From Pelagibacteraceae bacterium AG-414-E02 (GTDB lineage Bacteria > Pseudomonadota > Alphaproteobacteria > Pelagibacterales > Pelagibacteraceae), in NCBI GenBank assembly GCA_003214615.1, contig QCLK01000003.1:1-64000 (forward strand): a stretch of DNA of 64,000 nt. The letters run 5' to 3'. Below, piece after piece: positions 47,790-56,966 of the stretch (the first letter of the stretch is position 1; every line of letters starts with the position of its first letter). The notes under the pieces were generated by a model. That model worked only from the letters and a program-made list of their open reading frames with translations, ran no database searches and was not told the DNA's origin. A program made the translations under genes and the position numbers.

Positions 47790-49165
47790 GTATAAAAAAA
47801 ATAAGCACCTAATCCTAAAAAAGATAAAAAACCTATTACATCAGTTATTGTTGTTACAAACACACTTGATGCAATTGCTGGATCAATGCTGAATTTTTTT
47901 AATGAAATTGGAATCAATATTCCAAACAAACCTGCAACTATCATATTCAACACCATTGATATCGCTATCAAAATAGATAAGTTAATTTCTTTGAACCATA
48001 ACTGAACTATTAATCCAGTTATAATTGCAAATATAAATCCATTTAATATGCCGATAACAAACTCTTTTGTTATTACCTGACGTATATTTCCCGAAGATAA
48101 TTCCTTACTTGCTAAAGCTCTAATTGTTACAGCTAAAGTCTGCATACCAGCATTACCCCCCATAGAAGCAACTATCGGCATTAAAAAAGCTAAAGCGACC
48201 ATCTGTTCAATGGTTGCCCCAAACTTACTTATAACCCATGTAGCTAATAGCGCTGTAAAAAGATTTAATAATAACCAATTAAATCTTCTTTTAGTTTTTT
48301 TAAAGATACTATCCGTAATCTCTTCATCGCCTACTCCTGCAAGTCTTAATACATCTTCTTCGGCTTCTTCTTTAAGAACCGTAAAGACGTCATCACCAGT
48401 AATCATTCCCACTAACTTATTTTCTTTATCAACTACTCCAGCAGAAACTAGATTATAATTTTCAAATATATGACCAACCTCCTCCTTATCCATCTTCACT
48501 GGTATTAAAACTTGTGTTTCGTTCATTATAGAATTCATTTTTGATTCACGAGGTGCACGTAAAACTTTAGATGAAGGAACTGTTCCAATAGGTTTAAAGT
48601 TATTATCAACTATAAAAATTTCTAAAAATTCCTCAGGTAAATCTTTATTTTCTCTTAAATAGTCAATTGTTTGTCCTACTGACCAATTGCTCGGTATAGC
48701 AGTAAATTCTCTTTGCATAATACGAGCAGCGGAGTCTTCTGGGTAGCTTAAACCCTCTTGTAATAAAAATCTGTCCTTTGGTGAAAGTTTATCTAAAACT
48801 ATGTTTTTCTTTTTTTCATCTAAATTTTCTAATATTTTAAGTGCGTTATCAGATTCTAAACGTTTTAAAATATTAGCAATTGATTCTATAGATAAGAGAA
48901 TAAAAACTTCTGATTGTATAGATTCGTTTAATTCTATGAAAATTTCTGGATCAACACTAAATCCCACAAGTTCGATTAATTTAGATCTATTTTCAGGAAG
49001 CAAGTTTTCAATTATATCTGCCGAATCGGCAGGATGTAATTCTTTTAGAGTTTTATCTAAAAATTCTGTATTATTATCTTTAATTTTTCTGTTAAAGACG
49101 TTTATAAATTCCTTATTAAACTCAAAATTAACTTTTTTATCTGTTATTTCTTTTGTTAAACTCAT
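47786..49165 (-). CDS. mgtE: Magnesium transporter MgtE
   Basis: Mg2+ channel of the inner membrane, gated by cytosolic Mg2+. The 459-residue protein has the N-terminal superhelical domain (LHPADSADIIENLLPENR, about 43-60), two CBS domains (about 140-260, with IVDNNFKPIGTV and VVDKENKLVGMITGDDVF), then five C-terminal helices with LPIVASMGGNAGMQTLAVTIRA and NGFIFAIITGL. The conserved selectivity-region GNAGMQT is intact. It starts about 65 bases from the divergent lipB. Confidence 0.95.
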   Translation of the reverse strand: MSLTKEITDKKVNFEFNKEFINVFNRKIKDNNTEFLDKTLKELHPADSADIIENLLPENRSKLIELVGFSVDPEIFIELNESIQSEVFILLSIESIANILKRLESDNALKILENLDEKKKNIVLDKLSPKDRFLLQEGLSYPEDSAARIMQREFTAIPSNWSVGQTIDYLRENKDLPEEFLEIFIVDNNFKPIGTVPSSKVLRAPRESKMNSIMNETQVLIPVKMDKEEVGHIFENYNLVSAGVVDKENKLVGMITGDDVFTVLKEEAEEDVLRLAGVGDEEITDSIFKKTKRRFNWLLLNLFTALLATWVISKFGATIEQMVALAFLMPIVASMGGNAGMQTLAVTIRALASKELSSGNIRQVITKEFVIGILNGFIFAIITGLIVQLWFKEINLSILIAISMVLNMIVAGLFGILIPISLKKFSIDPAIASSVFVTTITDVIGFLSFLGLGAYFFYT

Positions 49166-49230
49166 AAATGTAACTAATTATTTAATTTTGAAACTATTTA
49201 GTTGATTTTTTTTGAAACCACAAACTTAAA

Positions 49231-49848
49231 ATGAATATAGAAGTTAAAAACACAGTAAAACCTATTAATTACGCAAAGTCTATGAAGATGCTAGAAAATC
49301 GTGTCCAAGATGTATTGATTGGAAAAAAAGATGAGCTTTTATGGATCTTAGAACATAAAACAGTATACACAGCCGGTAAAAGTGCTAGTGAAAAAGATCT
49401 ATTGGATAAAAAAATATCTATATTTAAAACAAATAGAGGGGGAAAGATAACAGTTCATGCCCCTGGCCAAAAAGTAATTTATTTTGTTTTAAACCTAAAT
49501 AAGAGAAAAAAAGATATAAGAAATTTAATAAACAAAGTTGAAAATTGCATTATTGATATCTTAAAAGAATATAAAATTAAATCATATGCGGATAGAAAAA
49601 ATATTGGAATTTGGGTAAATAAAGAAAATAAACCTATGAAAATTGCTGCTATTGGAATTAGGGTAAAAAAATGGATTGCTTATCATGGGTTTGCATTAAA
49701 TATAGAAAATGATCTAACAAAATATAAAAAAATAATTCCCTGTGGTATAAAAGATAAAGGTGTTACTAGCCTAAAAAATATGGGAGTAAAAAATTATAAA
49801 AATATAGATAAAATTATAAAGAAAAACTTTTTAAATACTTTTCTTTAA
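49231..49848 (+). CDS. lipB: Octanoyltransferase (lipoate protein biosynthesis)
   Basis: Transfers octanoyl from acyl carrier protein to lipoyl domains of dehydrogenases. The 205-residue protein shows LEHKTVYTAGKSA (about 45-57), the substrate loop NRGGKITVHAPGQ, KIAAIGIRVKKWIAYHGFALNI with the catalytic Lys region, and IPCGIKDKGVTSL with the nucleophile Cys (about 171). Its last 35 bases overlap the convergent RluA-family gene. Confidence 0.93.
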   Translation: MNIEVKNTVKPINYAKSMKMLENRVQDVLIGKKDELLWILEHKTVYTAGKSASEKDLLDKKISIFKTNRGGKITVHAPGQKVIYFVLNLNKRKKDIRNLINKVENCIIDILKEYKIKSYADRKNIGIWVNKENKPMKIAAIGIRVKKWIAYHGFALNIENDLTKYKKIIPCGIKDKGVTSLKNMGVKNYKNIDKIIKKNFLNTFL

Positions 49849-50731
49849 TAGTGTCTTTAAAATTTGGTGGTAATTCGGCTGAAAAATTATATTTAATGTT
49901 ATCAATTGAAAAAGAAATTTTATGAGCATGCAACATTAGATTGTTGTCCTTAATTTTTGTTTTTTCAGAAATTCTATATTTAGAATCGCCTAAAACTGGA
50001 TAACCATGTATCAAAAGCTGTTTTCTTAATTGATGCTTCCTTCCTGTTTCAGGATAAAGCTCTAATAATGAATAATGATTATTTGAGTCTATTACTTTGA
50101 AACGAGTTATAGCCTTGGATTCAATTTTTTTGTTGCCTTCGTAACTGAACAAAATATCAACTAACTTACCTTTTTTCTCCTTAAATTCACCAAGTACAAT
50201 GCAAAGATATGTTTTATGAATTTTTCTAATACGAAATAAAGTTGTTAATAACTGGGCATATTTTCTATTTTTTGCAACAATTAAAATGCCTGTGGTCTCT
50301 TTATCTATTCTATGAACTGCATACGGTGAAGCATCTTTAAACTCATGCGTTTTACGAATTATATCTAGGATATTTTTTTTTGATTTTGTGCCAGATTGTA
50401 CTGAAATTCCAGCAGGTTTATTTATTACAGCAAAGTTTTCATTATTTTCTATGAATATTTTACTAGAAAATAATAAATCTTTTTTGCTAGGATCATAAAT
50501 AAACTTCTTCTTTTTCTCCAATCTAGCTTTAAAAGTAAAATTATAAAAATTTATTTTATCGTTTTTTTGGAGTCTGTATGAACTTTTTATTTTTTTATCG
50601 TTAACCTTTATTTTTCCCTTACGTAGATTTTTTTCAATTAACGATTGGGGTATCGGACTAATATTTCTTTTTAACCATCTATCTAATCGCGAATTTATGG
50701 AATCACCTGTAATTAGAAAAGATCTATTCAT
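49814..50731 (-). CDS. RluA-family 23S rRNA pseudouridine synthase (RluC/RluD-like)
   Basis: Isomerises uridine to pseudouridine in 23S rRNA or tRNA. An N-terminal S4 RNA-binding domain (RLDRWLKRNISPIPQSLIEKNLRKGKIKVNDKK split over residues 15-48) precedes the catalytic domain with HRIDKETTGILIVAKN, where Asp (about 141) is the catalytic residue, and ELYPETGRKHQLRKQLLIHGYPVLGD. The S4 domain suggests RluC or RluD over RluA. The exact target cannot be fixed. It lies 29 bases upstream of the ribosomal cluster's last gene, on the same strand, so it is downstream in transcription. Confidence 0.9.
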   Translation of the reverse strand: MNRSFLITGDSINSRLDRWLKRNISPIPQSLIEKNLRKGKIKVNDKKIKSSYRLQKNDKINFYNFTFKARLEKKKKFIYDPSKKDLLFSSKIFIENNENFAVINKPAGISVQSGTKSKKNILDIIRKTHEFKDASPYAVHRIDKETTGILIVAKNRKYAQLLTTLFRIRKIHKTYLCIVLGEFKEKKGKLVDILFSYEGNKKIESKAITRFKVIDSNNHYSLLELYPETGRKHQLRKQLLIHGYPVLGDSKYRISEKTKIKDNNLMLHAHKISFSIDNIKYNFSAELPPNFKDTIKEKYLKSFSL

Positions 50732-50759
50732 AAAATAACTATAATACTATTATAAACAA

Positions 50760-51224
50760 TTATTTTTTAGTTTTAATCTTTTTTTCAGTATCTTTAGTTT
50801 TTGGTGCTAATGGTGTTTTAGATTCTTTTTCGGTCTTCTTTTTTATATCAACTTTTTTTGCTTGAATATCACGATCAACAAGCTCAATAACTGCCATTGG
50901 GGCGTCATCTCCATATCTAAAACCAGATCTTACGACTCTGCAATAACCACCTTTTCTTTTTTCGTATCTTTGTGACAGTATTTTTGAAAGCTTGTCTACT
51001 GATGATCTAGACTGCAGTTCCGCAAATAAATTTTTTTTAGACTGTAGACTATTTTCCTTTCCTAGCGTTATTGCCTTATCAATTTTCGGTTTTAACTCTT
51101 TTGCTTTAGGTAGGGTTGTTGTAATTTGTTCATATTTTATTAGAGAATTAAGCATATTTTTGAACATAGCTTTTCTATGTTCTGAAGTTCTGTTTAATTT
51201 TCGATAGCCTAGCTTATGTCGCAT
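50760..51224 (-). CDS. rplQ: 50S ribosomal protein L17 with C-terminal extension
   Basis: Large-subunit protein near the exit tunnel and the last gene of the ribosomal supercluster. The first about 120 residues are the L17 core (MRHKLGYRKLNRTSEHRKAM, GYCRVVRSGFRYGDDAPMAVIELVDR). A Lys/Thr/Pro-rich tail of about 30 residues (VDIKKKTEKESKTPLAPKT and on) extends past the core; alphaproteobacteria often have some tail here. It begins two bases after rpoA. No intrinsic terminator is seen in the 28 bases before the next gene. Confidence 0.96.
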   Translation of the reverse strand: MRHKLGYRKLNRTSEHRKAMFKNMLNSLIKYEQITTTLPKAKELKPKIDKAITLGKENSLQSKKNLFAELQSRSSVDKLSKILSQRYEKRKGGYCRVVRSGFRYGDDAPMAVIELVDRDIQAKKVDIKKKTEKESKTPLAPKTKDTEKKIKTKK

Positions 51225-51226
51225 TT

Positions 51227-52251
51227 TTAGATATTATCTTCTAGTTTTTTAGATAATTCAGCTATGTTGTCAGGTGGCCAATTAGGAATTTCCATGCCTA
51301 AATAAAGAGACATAGAATTTAAGACTTCTTTAATTTCATTTAAAGATTTTCTTCCGAAATTTGGTGTTCTCAACATTTCAGGCTCAGTTTTTTGAACCAA
51401 GTCGCCAATATAAATTATATTATCATTTTTTAAGCAATTCATTGATCTTACTGACAGCTCAAGTTCGTCTACTTTTTTTAATAAATTTTTGTTGTATTCA
51501 GGTTCAGTTATTGTAGGTTTTTTCTCAATTTCTTTTGGATCTTCAAAGTTTACAAATAAGGATAATTGTTCTTGAAATATTCTTGCAGCATAAGCTACAG
51601 CATCTTCAGCAGTGACCGAGCCATCTGTCTCTACAGTCATAACTAATTTATCATAATCTAAAGATTTTCCCTCTCTAGCATTTTCAACTCGATAAGAAAC
51701 TTTTTTAACTGGACTAAAAAGAGAATCAATTGAAATTAATCCTAAAGGCGCATCATCAGATTTATTTTTTTCAGAAGGAAAATAGCCTTTTCCAGTACTA
51801 GCCATAAGCTCCATATGGAATTTTGTATTTTCATCTAAATGGCAAATAACTAAATCTGGATTTAAAATTTTTACTTCTGGATTAGTTTGAATATCTTTAG
51901 CCTTAATAATGCCTGGACCTTTTGCATCCAATATTAATTTTTTTGCCCATCGGACATTACCTTCACAGATAGAGATTTAACATTTAAAACGATGTCTGTT
52001 ACATCTTCTCTTACTCCCTTAATTGATGAAAATTCATGAAGAACACCATCAATTTGTATAGCGGTAATTGCAGATCCCTGTACTGATGAAAGCAATATTC
52101 TTCTTAATGCATTACCAATAGTAAGAGCATAACCTTTTTCCAAAGGTTCAGCAGTTATTGTAGTAATTGATTTATCATCGCTATTTTTAATATCTAACTT
52201 ACTTGGCTTAATTAAAGATTTCCAATTCTGTGCTACTGTTGTGTTTTCCAT
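51227..52251 (-). pseudogene. rpoA: RNA polymerase alpha subunit, frame broken by one base in an A7 run
   Basis: Scaffold subunit of RNA polymerase; an essential gene. It appears as two frames: N-terminal 51934-52251 ([19 protein letters not shown] ... VMSDGQKN) and C-terminal 51227-51931 ([15 protein letters not shown] ... and the C-terminal DNA-binding domain with [14 protein letters not shown]). The break is at 51938-51944, a run of seven T on the plus strand: the frame reads CAA AAA AAT TAA, and one more A would give CAA AAA AAA TTA ATA TTG GAT, joining the two parts into a 341-residue protein of normal length with family sequence ([11 protein letters not shown]). An assembly error or poly-A slippage is likelier than true inactivation. 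Confidence 0.9.
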
Positions 52252-52256
52252 TTAAT

Positions 52257-52706
52257 TTATACCCTTCTTTTTTTTGGTGGTCTTGAACCGTTATGAGCCA
52301 TAGGTGTTACATCTCTGATCGAAAGAATTTTAAATCCTCTTGACTGAAAAGCTCTTAAAGCAGTTTCTCTACCAGCTCCAGGACCTTTTAATTTTACTAT
52401 TAATGTTTTTAGTCCATGTTCCTGAGCTTTGCTAGCTGCTGTATCAGCTGCAATTTGGGCAGCGTATGGAGTAGACTTTCTCGATCCCTTAAATCCTTTT
52501 GCTCCAGCAGAAGACCAGGCTATAACATTTCCGCTGTCATCCGCTATGGAAACAATTGTGTTATTAAAAGTTGCATTTACGTAAGCTATCCCGGTCAAAA
52601 TATTTCTTTTTATTTTCTTTTTTGCTTTATTTATTTTTGGGGTTGGAATAGTTTTTTCAGATTCTATTGGTTTTGATTCTTTAGTTTTGCTTTTTTTTTT
52701 ATCCAT
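52257..52706 (-). CDS. rpsK: 30S ribosomal protein S11 with N-terminal extension
   Basis: Small-subunit platform protein. The core [41 protein letters not shown] and the C-terminal [18 protein letters not shown] are standard. The 149-residue length exceeds the usual about 129 because of an N-terminal Lys/Pro-rich extension of about 25 residues ([19 protein letters not shown]). It is four bases from rpsM and five from rpoA. The gene is intact. Confidence 0.97.
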   Translation of the reverse strand: MDKKKSKTKESKPIESEKTIPTPKINKAKKKIKRNILTGIAYVNATFNNTIVSIADDSGNVIAWSSAGAKGFKGSRKSTPYAAQIAADTAASKAQEHGLKTLIVKLKGPGAGRETALRAFQSRGFKILSIRDVTPMAHNGSRPPKKRRV

Positions 52707-52710
52707 AAAT

Positions 52711-53094
52711 TTATTTTTTTAAAGGTGTTAATTTTTTCCCAGCAATTGCTATTGCTTTTCCTTTTCTAGTTCTGGCATTACAATGTGTTCTTTGACCTCT
52801 GACTGGTAATTTTTTTTTATGACGCGATCCTCTGTAAGTAGCTAAATCAACTAAACGTTTAATATTAAGCGAAACTTCTCTTCTTAGATCACCTTCAACC
52901 TTATAATTTCCATCTATAAATTCTCTAATCTTAAGAACTTCGTCATCTGTTAAACTATTCACTCTTTTATTTTTAGAAATATTAAGTTTCGTACATATAT
53001 CATTAGAAAATTTTTTCCCTATACCATGAATGTATGTAAGAGCAACATGAATTACTTTGTTTTGGGGTATGTTTACGCCAGCTATTCGTGCCAT
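52711..53094 (-). CDS. rpsM: 30S ribosomal protein S13
   Basis: Small-subunit head protein contacting P-site tRNA and the L5 bridge. The 127-residue sequence is standard: [29 protein letters not shown], the helix [41 protein letters not shown] split across residues 70-115, and a basic tail [11 protein letters not shown]. It heads the rpsM-rpsK-rpoA-rplQ segment; a 56-base gap containing a good promoter separates it from adk. Confidence 0.97.
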   Translation of the reverse strand: MARIAGVNIPQNKVIHVALTYIHGIGKKFSNDICTKLNISKNKRVNSLTDDEVLKIREFIDGNYKVEGDLRREVSLNIKRLVDLATYRGSRHKKKLPVRGQRTHCNARTRKGKAIAIAGKKLTPLKK

Positions 53095-53126
53095 ATTATT
53101 ACTGAGATATGCTATTAAAAACGCTA

Positions 53127-53154
53127 TTTATATAAGTACATCTCACAAAGTCAA
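53127..53154 (-). promoter_or_regulatory. Probable internal promoter of the rpsM-rpsK-rpoA-rplQ segment
   Basis: On the minus strand TTGACT (53154-53149) and TATAAA (53132-53127) are separated by 16 bases; each matches consensus at five of six positions. The -35 box overlaps the last codons of adk, and transcription would begin about 26 bases upstream of the rpsM ATG. It is the best promoter match I found in the window. It would let the alpha operon be made independently of the S10/spc run. Confidence 0.62.
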
Positions 53155-53816
53155 GTATCTAAAGAATCAATAATTTGACGTATTTCCTTGTAAATTTGAT
53201 CTATTTTTTGCATTCCATCAATTTCTTTTAAAATATTTTGATTTATATAATATTTAATAATTGGCATCGTTTCTTTATTATATGTTTCAAATCTGTTTTC
53301 TACAGTTTTTATATTATCGTCGGATCGAGTTATTAAAAATTTTGGATCACAAGAATGATTGTCTTTAGTAGCCTTATTAAAATGTTTATTAAAAATCGAT
53401 CCACATTTTGAGCATATTAATCTAGAAGTTATTCTTTCAATAATAGCGTTTTTATTAACTTCCAAACTTAAAACACAGGATATTTTCTGATTGTATTTTT
53501 TTAATAATGTATCTAAGCTTTGTGCCTGGCGAAGATTTCTTGGATAACCATCAAAAATTATGCCTTTATAAGAATTTGTATTGCCTAAAATATTCTCAAT
53601 TAGATTATTTATAATATCGTCTGAAACTAAATTTCCTTCATCAATAATAGATTTAATTTTAGCTCCTAACGAACTTCCTTTTTCAATTTCATTTCTTAAT
53701 AGGTCGCCTGTTGAAATTTTAGTTAAACCAAAATCTTTTACTATTTTATCACTTTGAGTGCCTTTTCCAGCTCCTGGTGGTCCAAATAGCACTATGTTCA
53801 CTTGTTTATCTTCCAA
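53151..53816 (-). CDS. adk: Adenylate kinase
   Basis: Interconverts ATP + AMP with 2 ADP. The 221-residue protein has the P-loop FGPPGAGKGTQ (about 11-21), the AMP-binding GIIFDGYPRNLRQAQSLD, and a long LID with CSKCG ... CDPKFL that has the Cys/Asp set typical of zinc-bearing adenylate kinases. It overlaps the secY 3' end by 11 bases. secY-adk-rpsM order is the alphaproteobacterial arrangement. Confidence 0.96.
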   Translation of the reverse strand: MEDKQVNIVLFGPPGAGKGTQSDKIVKDFGLTKISTGDLLRNEIEKGSSLGAKIKSIIDEGNLVSDDIINNLIENILGNTNSYKGIIFDGYPRNLRQAQSLDTLLKKYNQKISCVLSLEVNKNAIIERITSRLICSKCGSIFNKHFNKATKDNHSCDPKFLITRSDDNIKTVENRFETYNKETMPIIKYYINQNILKEIDGMQKIDQIYKEIRQIIDSLDT

Positions 53817-55072
53817 ATTTTGTTTTTTTAATCAATGATTCGTACTGTTGACTCATTAATCTAGTTTGAACCTGAGAGACTGTATCCATAGCCACAACAA
53901 CAACAATTAATACTGACGTTCCTCCCAAATAAAAAGGTATTGGATATTTTGAAATTAAAAATTCAGGCATTAAACAAACTAATGTTAAATATAATGCTCC
54001 AATAGTTGTCAATCTTGTTAATATCTCTTCAATAAAATAAGCCGTTCTTTCTCCAGGTCTTATTCCGGGAACATAACCTCCTTGTTTTCTTAAATTTTCT
54101 GCTGTTTCTTTTGGATTAAAGACTATTGATGTATAAAAAAAACTAAAAAATATTATTCCAGAAGCATACATTAACATGTAAAGAGGCTTACCTTGTGAAA
54201 ATAATGATGAAAAATCCAGGAAAAATTCTGAATCTGAAAAGGTAAAATTTGAAAAAGTTACTGGAAGCAATAATAATGCTGATGCAAAAATCGCAGGTAT
54301 AACTCCAGCAGTATTTATTCTTAAGGGCAAATGCGATGACTCGCCACCATAAATTTTTGCTCCCATTTGTCTCTTTGGATAATTTATCAAAATTTTTTCT
54401 AACAGCTCTCTCAATAAAAACAATGAAAGCTACAGTGCCAAGTAATAAAACAAAAATAATTAAAATCATTGTAGCGGACAGCGCACCTGTTCTTCCTAGT
54501 TCAAAAGTTGTAGCTAATGCTCTTGGTATTTCAGCAACAATTCCAGAAAATATAATCAAAGATATTCCGTTACCAATTCCTCTCTGAGTTATTTGTTCTC
54601 CTAACCACATAAGAAAAATGGTACCCGCAACTAATGATATAATAGTCGTAATTTTGAAAAAGACACCAGGATCAACAACAACACCACCAGAATTTTCTAA
54701 ACCAACTGCAACTCCATATCCTTGAAGTGTAGCTAAAAGAACCGTACCGTATCTTGTATATTGAGTAATTTTTTTTCTTCCAATTTCGCCTTGATTTTTT
54801 AAATTCTTAAAATAATCCGAAACTCCAGTCATTAACTGAACTATTATAGATGAAGATATATACGGCATAATACCTAAGGCAAATATTGCCATTCTACTTA
54901 CAGCCCCACCTGAAAAGACATTGAACATGCCTAGTAAACCTTTTTGATTACCTTCCATTAAATTTTGTAAAGATAATGCATCAATGCCTGGTAAAGGAAT
55001 ATATGTTCCTAATCTATATATACAGAGAATTAAAAGTGTGAATAATATTCTATTTCTTAAATCGTTATTCAT
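53806..55072 (-). pseudogene. secY: Preprotein translocase subunit SecY, frame broken by one base in an A6 run
   Basis: Channel subunit of the Sec translocon; essential. The N-terminal part runs from 55072 (MNNDLRNRILFTLLILCIY, PLPGIDA, then ten-helix topology) to about 54399, ending in family sequence FIERAVRK. The C-terminal part, to 53806, restarts in another frame as ILINYPKRQMGAKIYGGESSH. Between them lies a run of six T on the plus strand (54393-54398): with five A the frame would read RKILINYPKRQ and give a normal about 422-residue SecY. An extra base from sequencing is likeliest; poly-A transcript slippage is the alternative. True loss of this gene would be lethal. Confidence 0.9.
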
Positions 55073-55096
55073 AAATTTATTATTAGTTAAAAAAGT

Positions 55097-55561
55097 TTAT
55101 TTAACTAAAGAAACTTTTCCACCTGATTTTTCAATTTTTTCCTTAGCAGAATTCGATATAAAATTTACTTCAACATCAAATTTTTCTTTAATATCTCCTG
55201 TGCCTAATATTTTTAATTTATTATATTTTTTACCAATTAAATTACTTTTTTGTAGAGCTGACAAATCTAATTTATTTTTAGCAAAAATTTTTTTATTATC
55301 TAAATTTTCCTGAATTTTTGATAAATTGATAATTGCAATGCTTTGTTTATTTTTATTATTTATAGCTTTAAAACCGCGCTTCGGTAATCTTCTATATAAA
55401 GGCATTTGGCCGCCTTCAAAACTTTTTATAGCAACCCCAGACCTAGATTTTTGTCCTTTATGTCCACGACCGGATGTTTTTCCCTTACCAGACCCTATGC
55501 CTCTACCAAGTCTTTTTTTTGATTTATTTTTTATTCTCAAACTTAAATTATTTAATTTCAT
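55097..55561 (-). CDS. rplO: 50S ribosomal protein L15
   Basis: Large-subunit assembly protein. The N-terminal RLGRGIGSGKGKTSGRGHKGQKSRSG (residues 18-43 in two parts) and the middle FEGGQMPLYRRLPKRGF are signatures. The 154-residue length is normal. It follows rpsE after only 10 bases, so the rpmD (L30) gene that usually stands between them is missing. secY starts about 25 bases downstream. Confidence 0.97.
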   Translation of the reverse strand: MKLNNLSLRIKNKSKKRLGRGIGSGKGKTSGRGHKGQKSRSGVAIKSFEGGQMPLYRRLPKRGFKAINNKNKQSIAIINLSKIQENLDNKKIFAKNKLDLSALQKSNLIGKKYNKLKILGTGDIKEKFDVEVNFISNSAKEKIEKSGGKVSLVK

Positions 55562-55571
55562 TTTTTTATTA

Positions 55572-56069
55572 TTAATGCTTCATTTTTGTAATTTCAGCAA
55601 TTTTTTTACCTCTTATTCTTGCAATTATTTTGGGTGAATTTTGGCTTTTTAAAGCTTTTAAACAAGCCCTTAGTACGTTCATAGGATTTGATGTTCCTAA
55701 AGATTTTGCAACAATATCTTTTATACCAGCTACTTCGCAAACAGCTCTTATGGGTCCTCCGGCAATAATACCTGTGCCTGATGGTGCTGATCTTAATATT
55801 ACTTTACCAGCTCCATCTTTACCGTAAATATCATGGTGTAAAGTTCTTTCTTCACGAAGCGGAATTTTACACAGATTATTCTTTGCGCTTTCCGTAGCCT
55901 TTTTAATTGCATCAGGAACTTGCTTGGCCTTGCCATGACCGTATCCTATTGAGCCAGCTTGATTTCCTACTACAACCAAAGCTGAAAAACCAAATCTTCT
56001 TCCTCCCTTAACAACTTTAGTTATTCTATTAATTGAAACAAGCTTGTCTTTTAAATTAGTATTATCCAT
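55572..56069 (-). CDS. rpsE: 30S ribosomal protein S5
   Basis: Small-subunit protein involved in decoding accuracy. The core [41 protein letters not shown] and [19 protein letters not shown] are standard; 165 residues is on the short side with a brief C-terminus ([15 protein letters not shown]). It lies four bases from rplR and 10 from rplO. Confidence 0.97.
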   Translation of the reverse strand: MDNTNLKDKLVSINRITKVVKGGRRFGFSALVVVGNQAGSIGYGHGKAKQVPDAIKKATESAKNNLCKIPLREERTLHHDIYGKDGAGKVILRSAPSGTGIIAGGPIRAVCEVAGIKDIVAKSLGTSNPMNVLRACLKALKSQNSPKIIARIRGKKIAEITKMKH

Positions 56070-56073
56070 AAAA

Positions 56074-56418
56074 TTAAAATATTAAACCATTTTTTCTTAA
56101 AGTGTCAGCAAAAATTTTTATTCTTCCATGATATTTATATCGTCCCCTATCAAAATATACTTTTGTAATTTTTTTATCCAAAGCTTTTTTTGCAAGCATT
56201 GTTGCTACATTAATCGACATATCTTTTTTATTTTTAATTTCTGACTTTGCTTTTAATGATGAGGCAGATATTAAAGTTTTATTATTCATGTCATCAATAA
56301 TCTGTGCAAATATATTTTTTGATGATCTAAAAACTGATAATCTGAATCTATCAACATTAGCTTTTTTTAGCTTTCTCCTAACTCTTTGAGATCTTTTTTT
56401 ATTTATGTCTTTTCTCAT
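56074..56418 (-). CDS. rplR: 50S ribosomal protein L18
   Basis: 5S rRNA-binding protein of the central protuberance. The 114 residues show [30 protein letters not shown] and the C-terminal [26 protein letters not shown], which identify L18. One base separates it from rplF upstream, and four separate it from rpsE. Confidence 0.97.
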   Translation of the reverse strand: MRKDINKKRSQRVRRKLKKANVDRFRLSVFRSSKNIFAQIIDDMNNKTLISASSLKAKSEIKNKKDMSINVATMLAKKALDKKITKVYFDRGRYKYHGRIKIFADTLRKNGLIF

Positions 56419-56419
56419 T

Positions 56420-56959
56420 TTATTTTTTCTTACCTTCTTTTCTTAAAACGTATTGACCTTTTTCTTTAATGCCTTTTCCTTTATATGGTTCAACTGGTTT
56501 TAACATTTTTATCTCTGAAGCTACTTTACCTACTAAATCTTTATCTATACCTGCAATTTTTACAACTATACTTTTCTCTACCGTAATTTTTACTCCTTTT
56601 GGTATTTTGTATGTAACGTCATGGCTAAATCCTAGCTGAAGGTTTAACAGTTCACCTTTGAGCATCGCTCTAAATCCCACTCCTGTTAGTTCTAATATTT
56701 TTTCATATCCGGTACTTACACCTATCATTGCACTATTAACGATACTTCTAGTAGTTCCCCACATCACTTTTGACTTTTCATTTTTTTTTAGCAATTTAAG
56801 TACTAAATTATTATTTTCAGATATAGAAGTTGAAAAAATTTTATCATTAATATTTAATTCTTTAGAACCTTTCGGTCCAGTTAAAATTAATTTCCCACCC
56901 TCTACCTTAACTTTAGTATCTTTGGGTATTACAATAGGTTTTTTTCCAAGTTTTGACAT
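56420..56959 (-). CDS. rplF: 50S ribosomal protein L6
   Basis: Large-subunit protein near the GTPase centre. The 179-residue sequence begins [17 protein letters not shown] and has the duplicated fold with TGVGFRA and the C-terminal [26 protein letters not shown], which is the L6 signature. Spacing to neighbours rpsH and rplR is seven and one bases. Confidence 0.97.
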   Translation of the reverse strand: MSKLGKKPIVIPKDTKVKVEGGKLILTGPKGSKELNINDKIFSTSISENNNLVLKLLKKNEKSKVMWGTTRSIVNSAMIGVSTGYEKILELTGVGFRAMLKGELLNLQLGFSHDVTYKIPKGVKITVEKSIVVKIAGIDKDLVGKVASEIKMLKPVEPYKGKGIKEKGQYVLRKEGKKK

Positions 56960-56966
56960 AATTTTT

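Noticed and set aside
53806-54423. 205-residue frame starting at 54423 as a separate short SecY-like gene
   Set aside because: Its first residues are a wrong-frame copy of the upstream SecY coding region; it is the C-terminal half of secY after a one-base shift.
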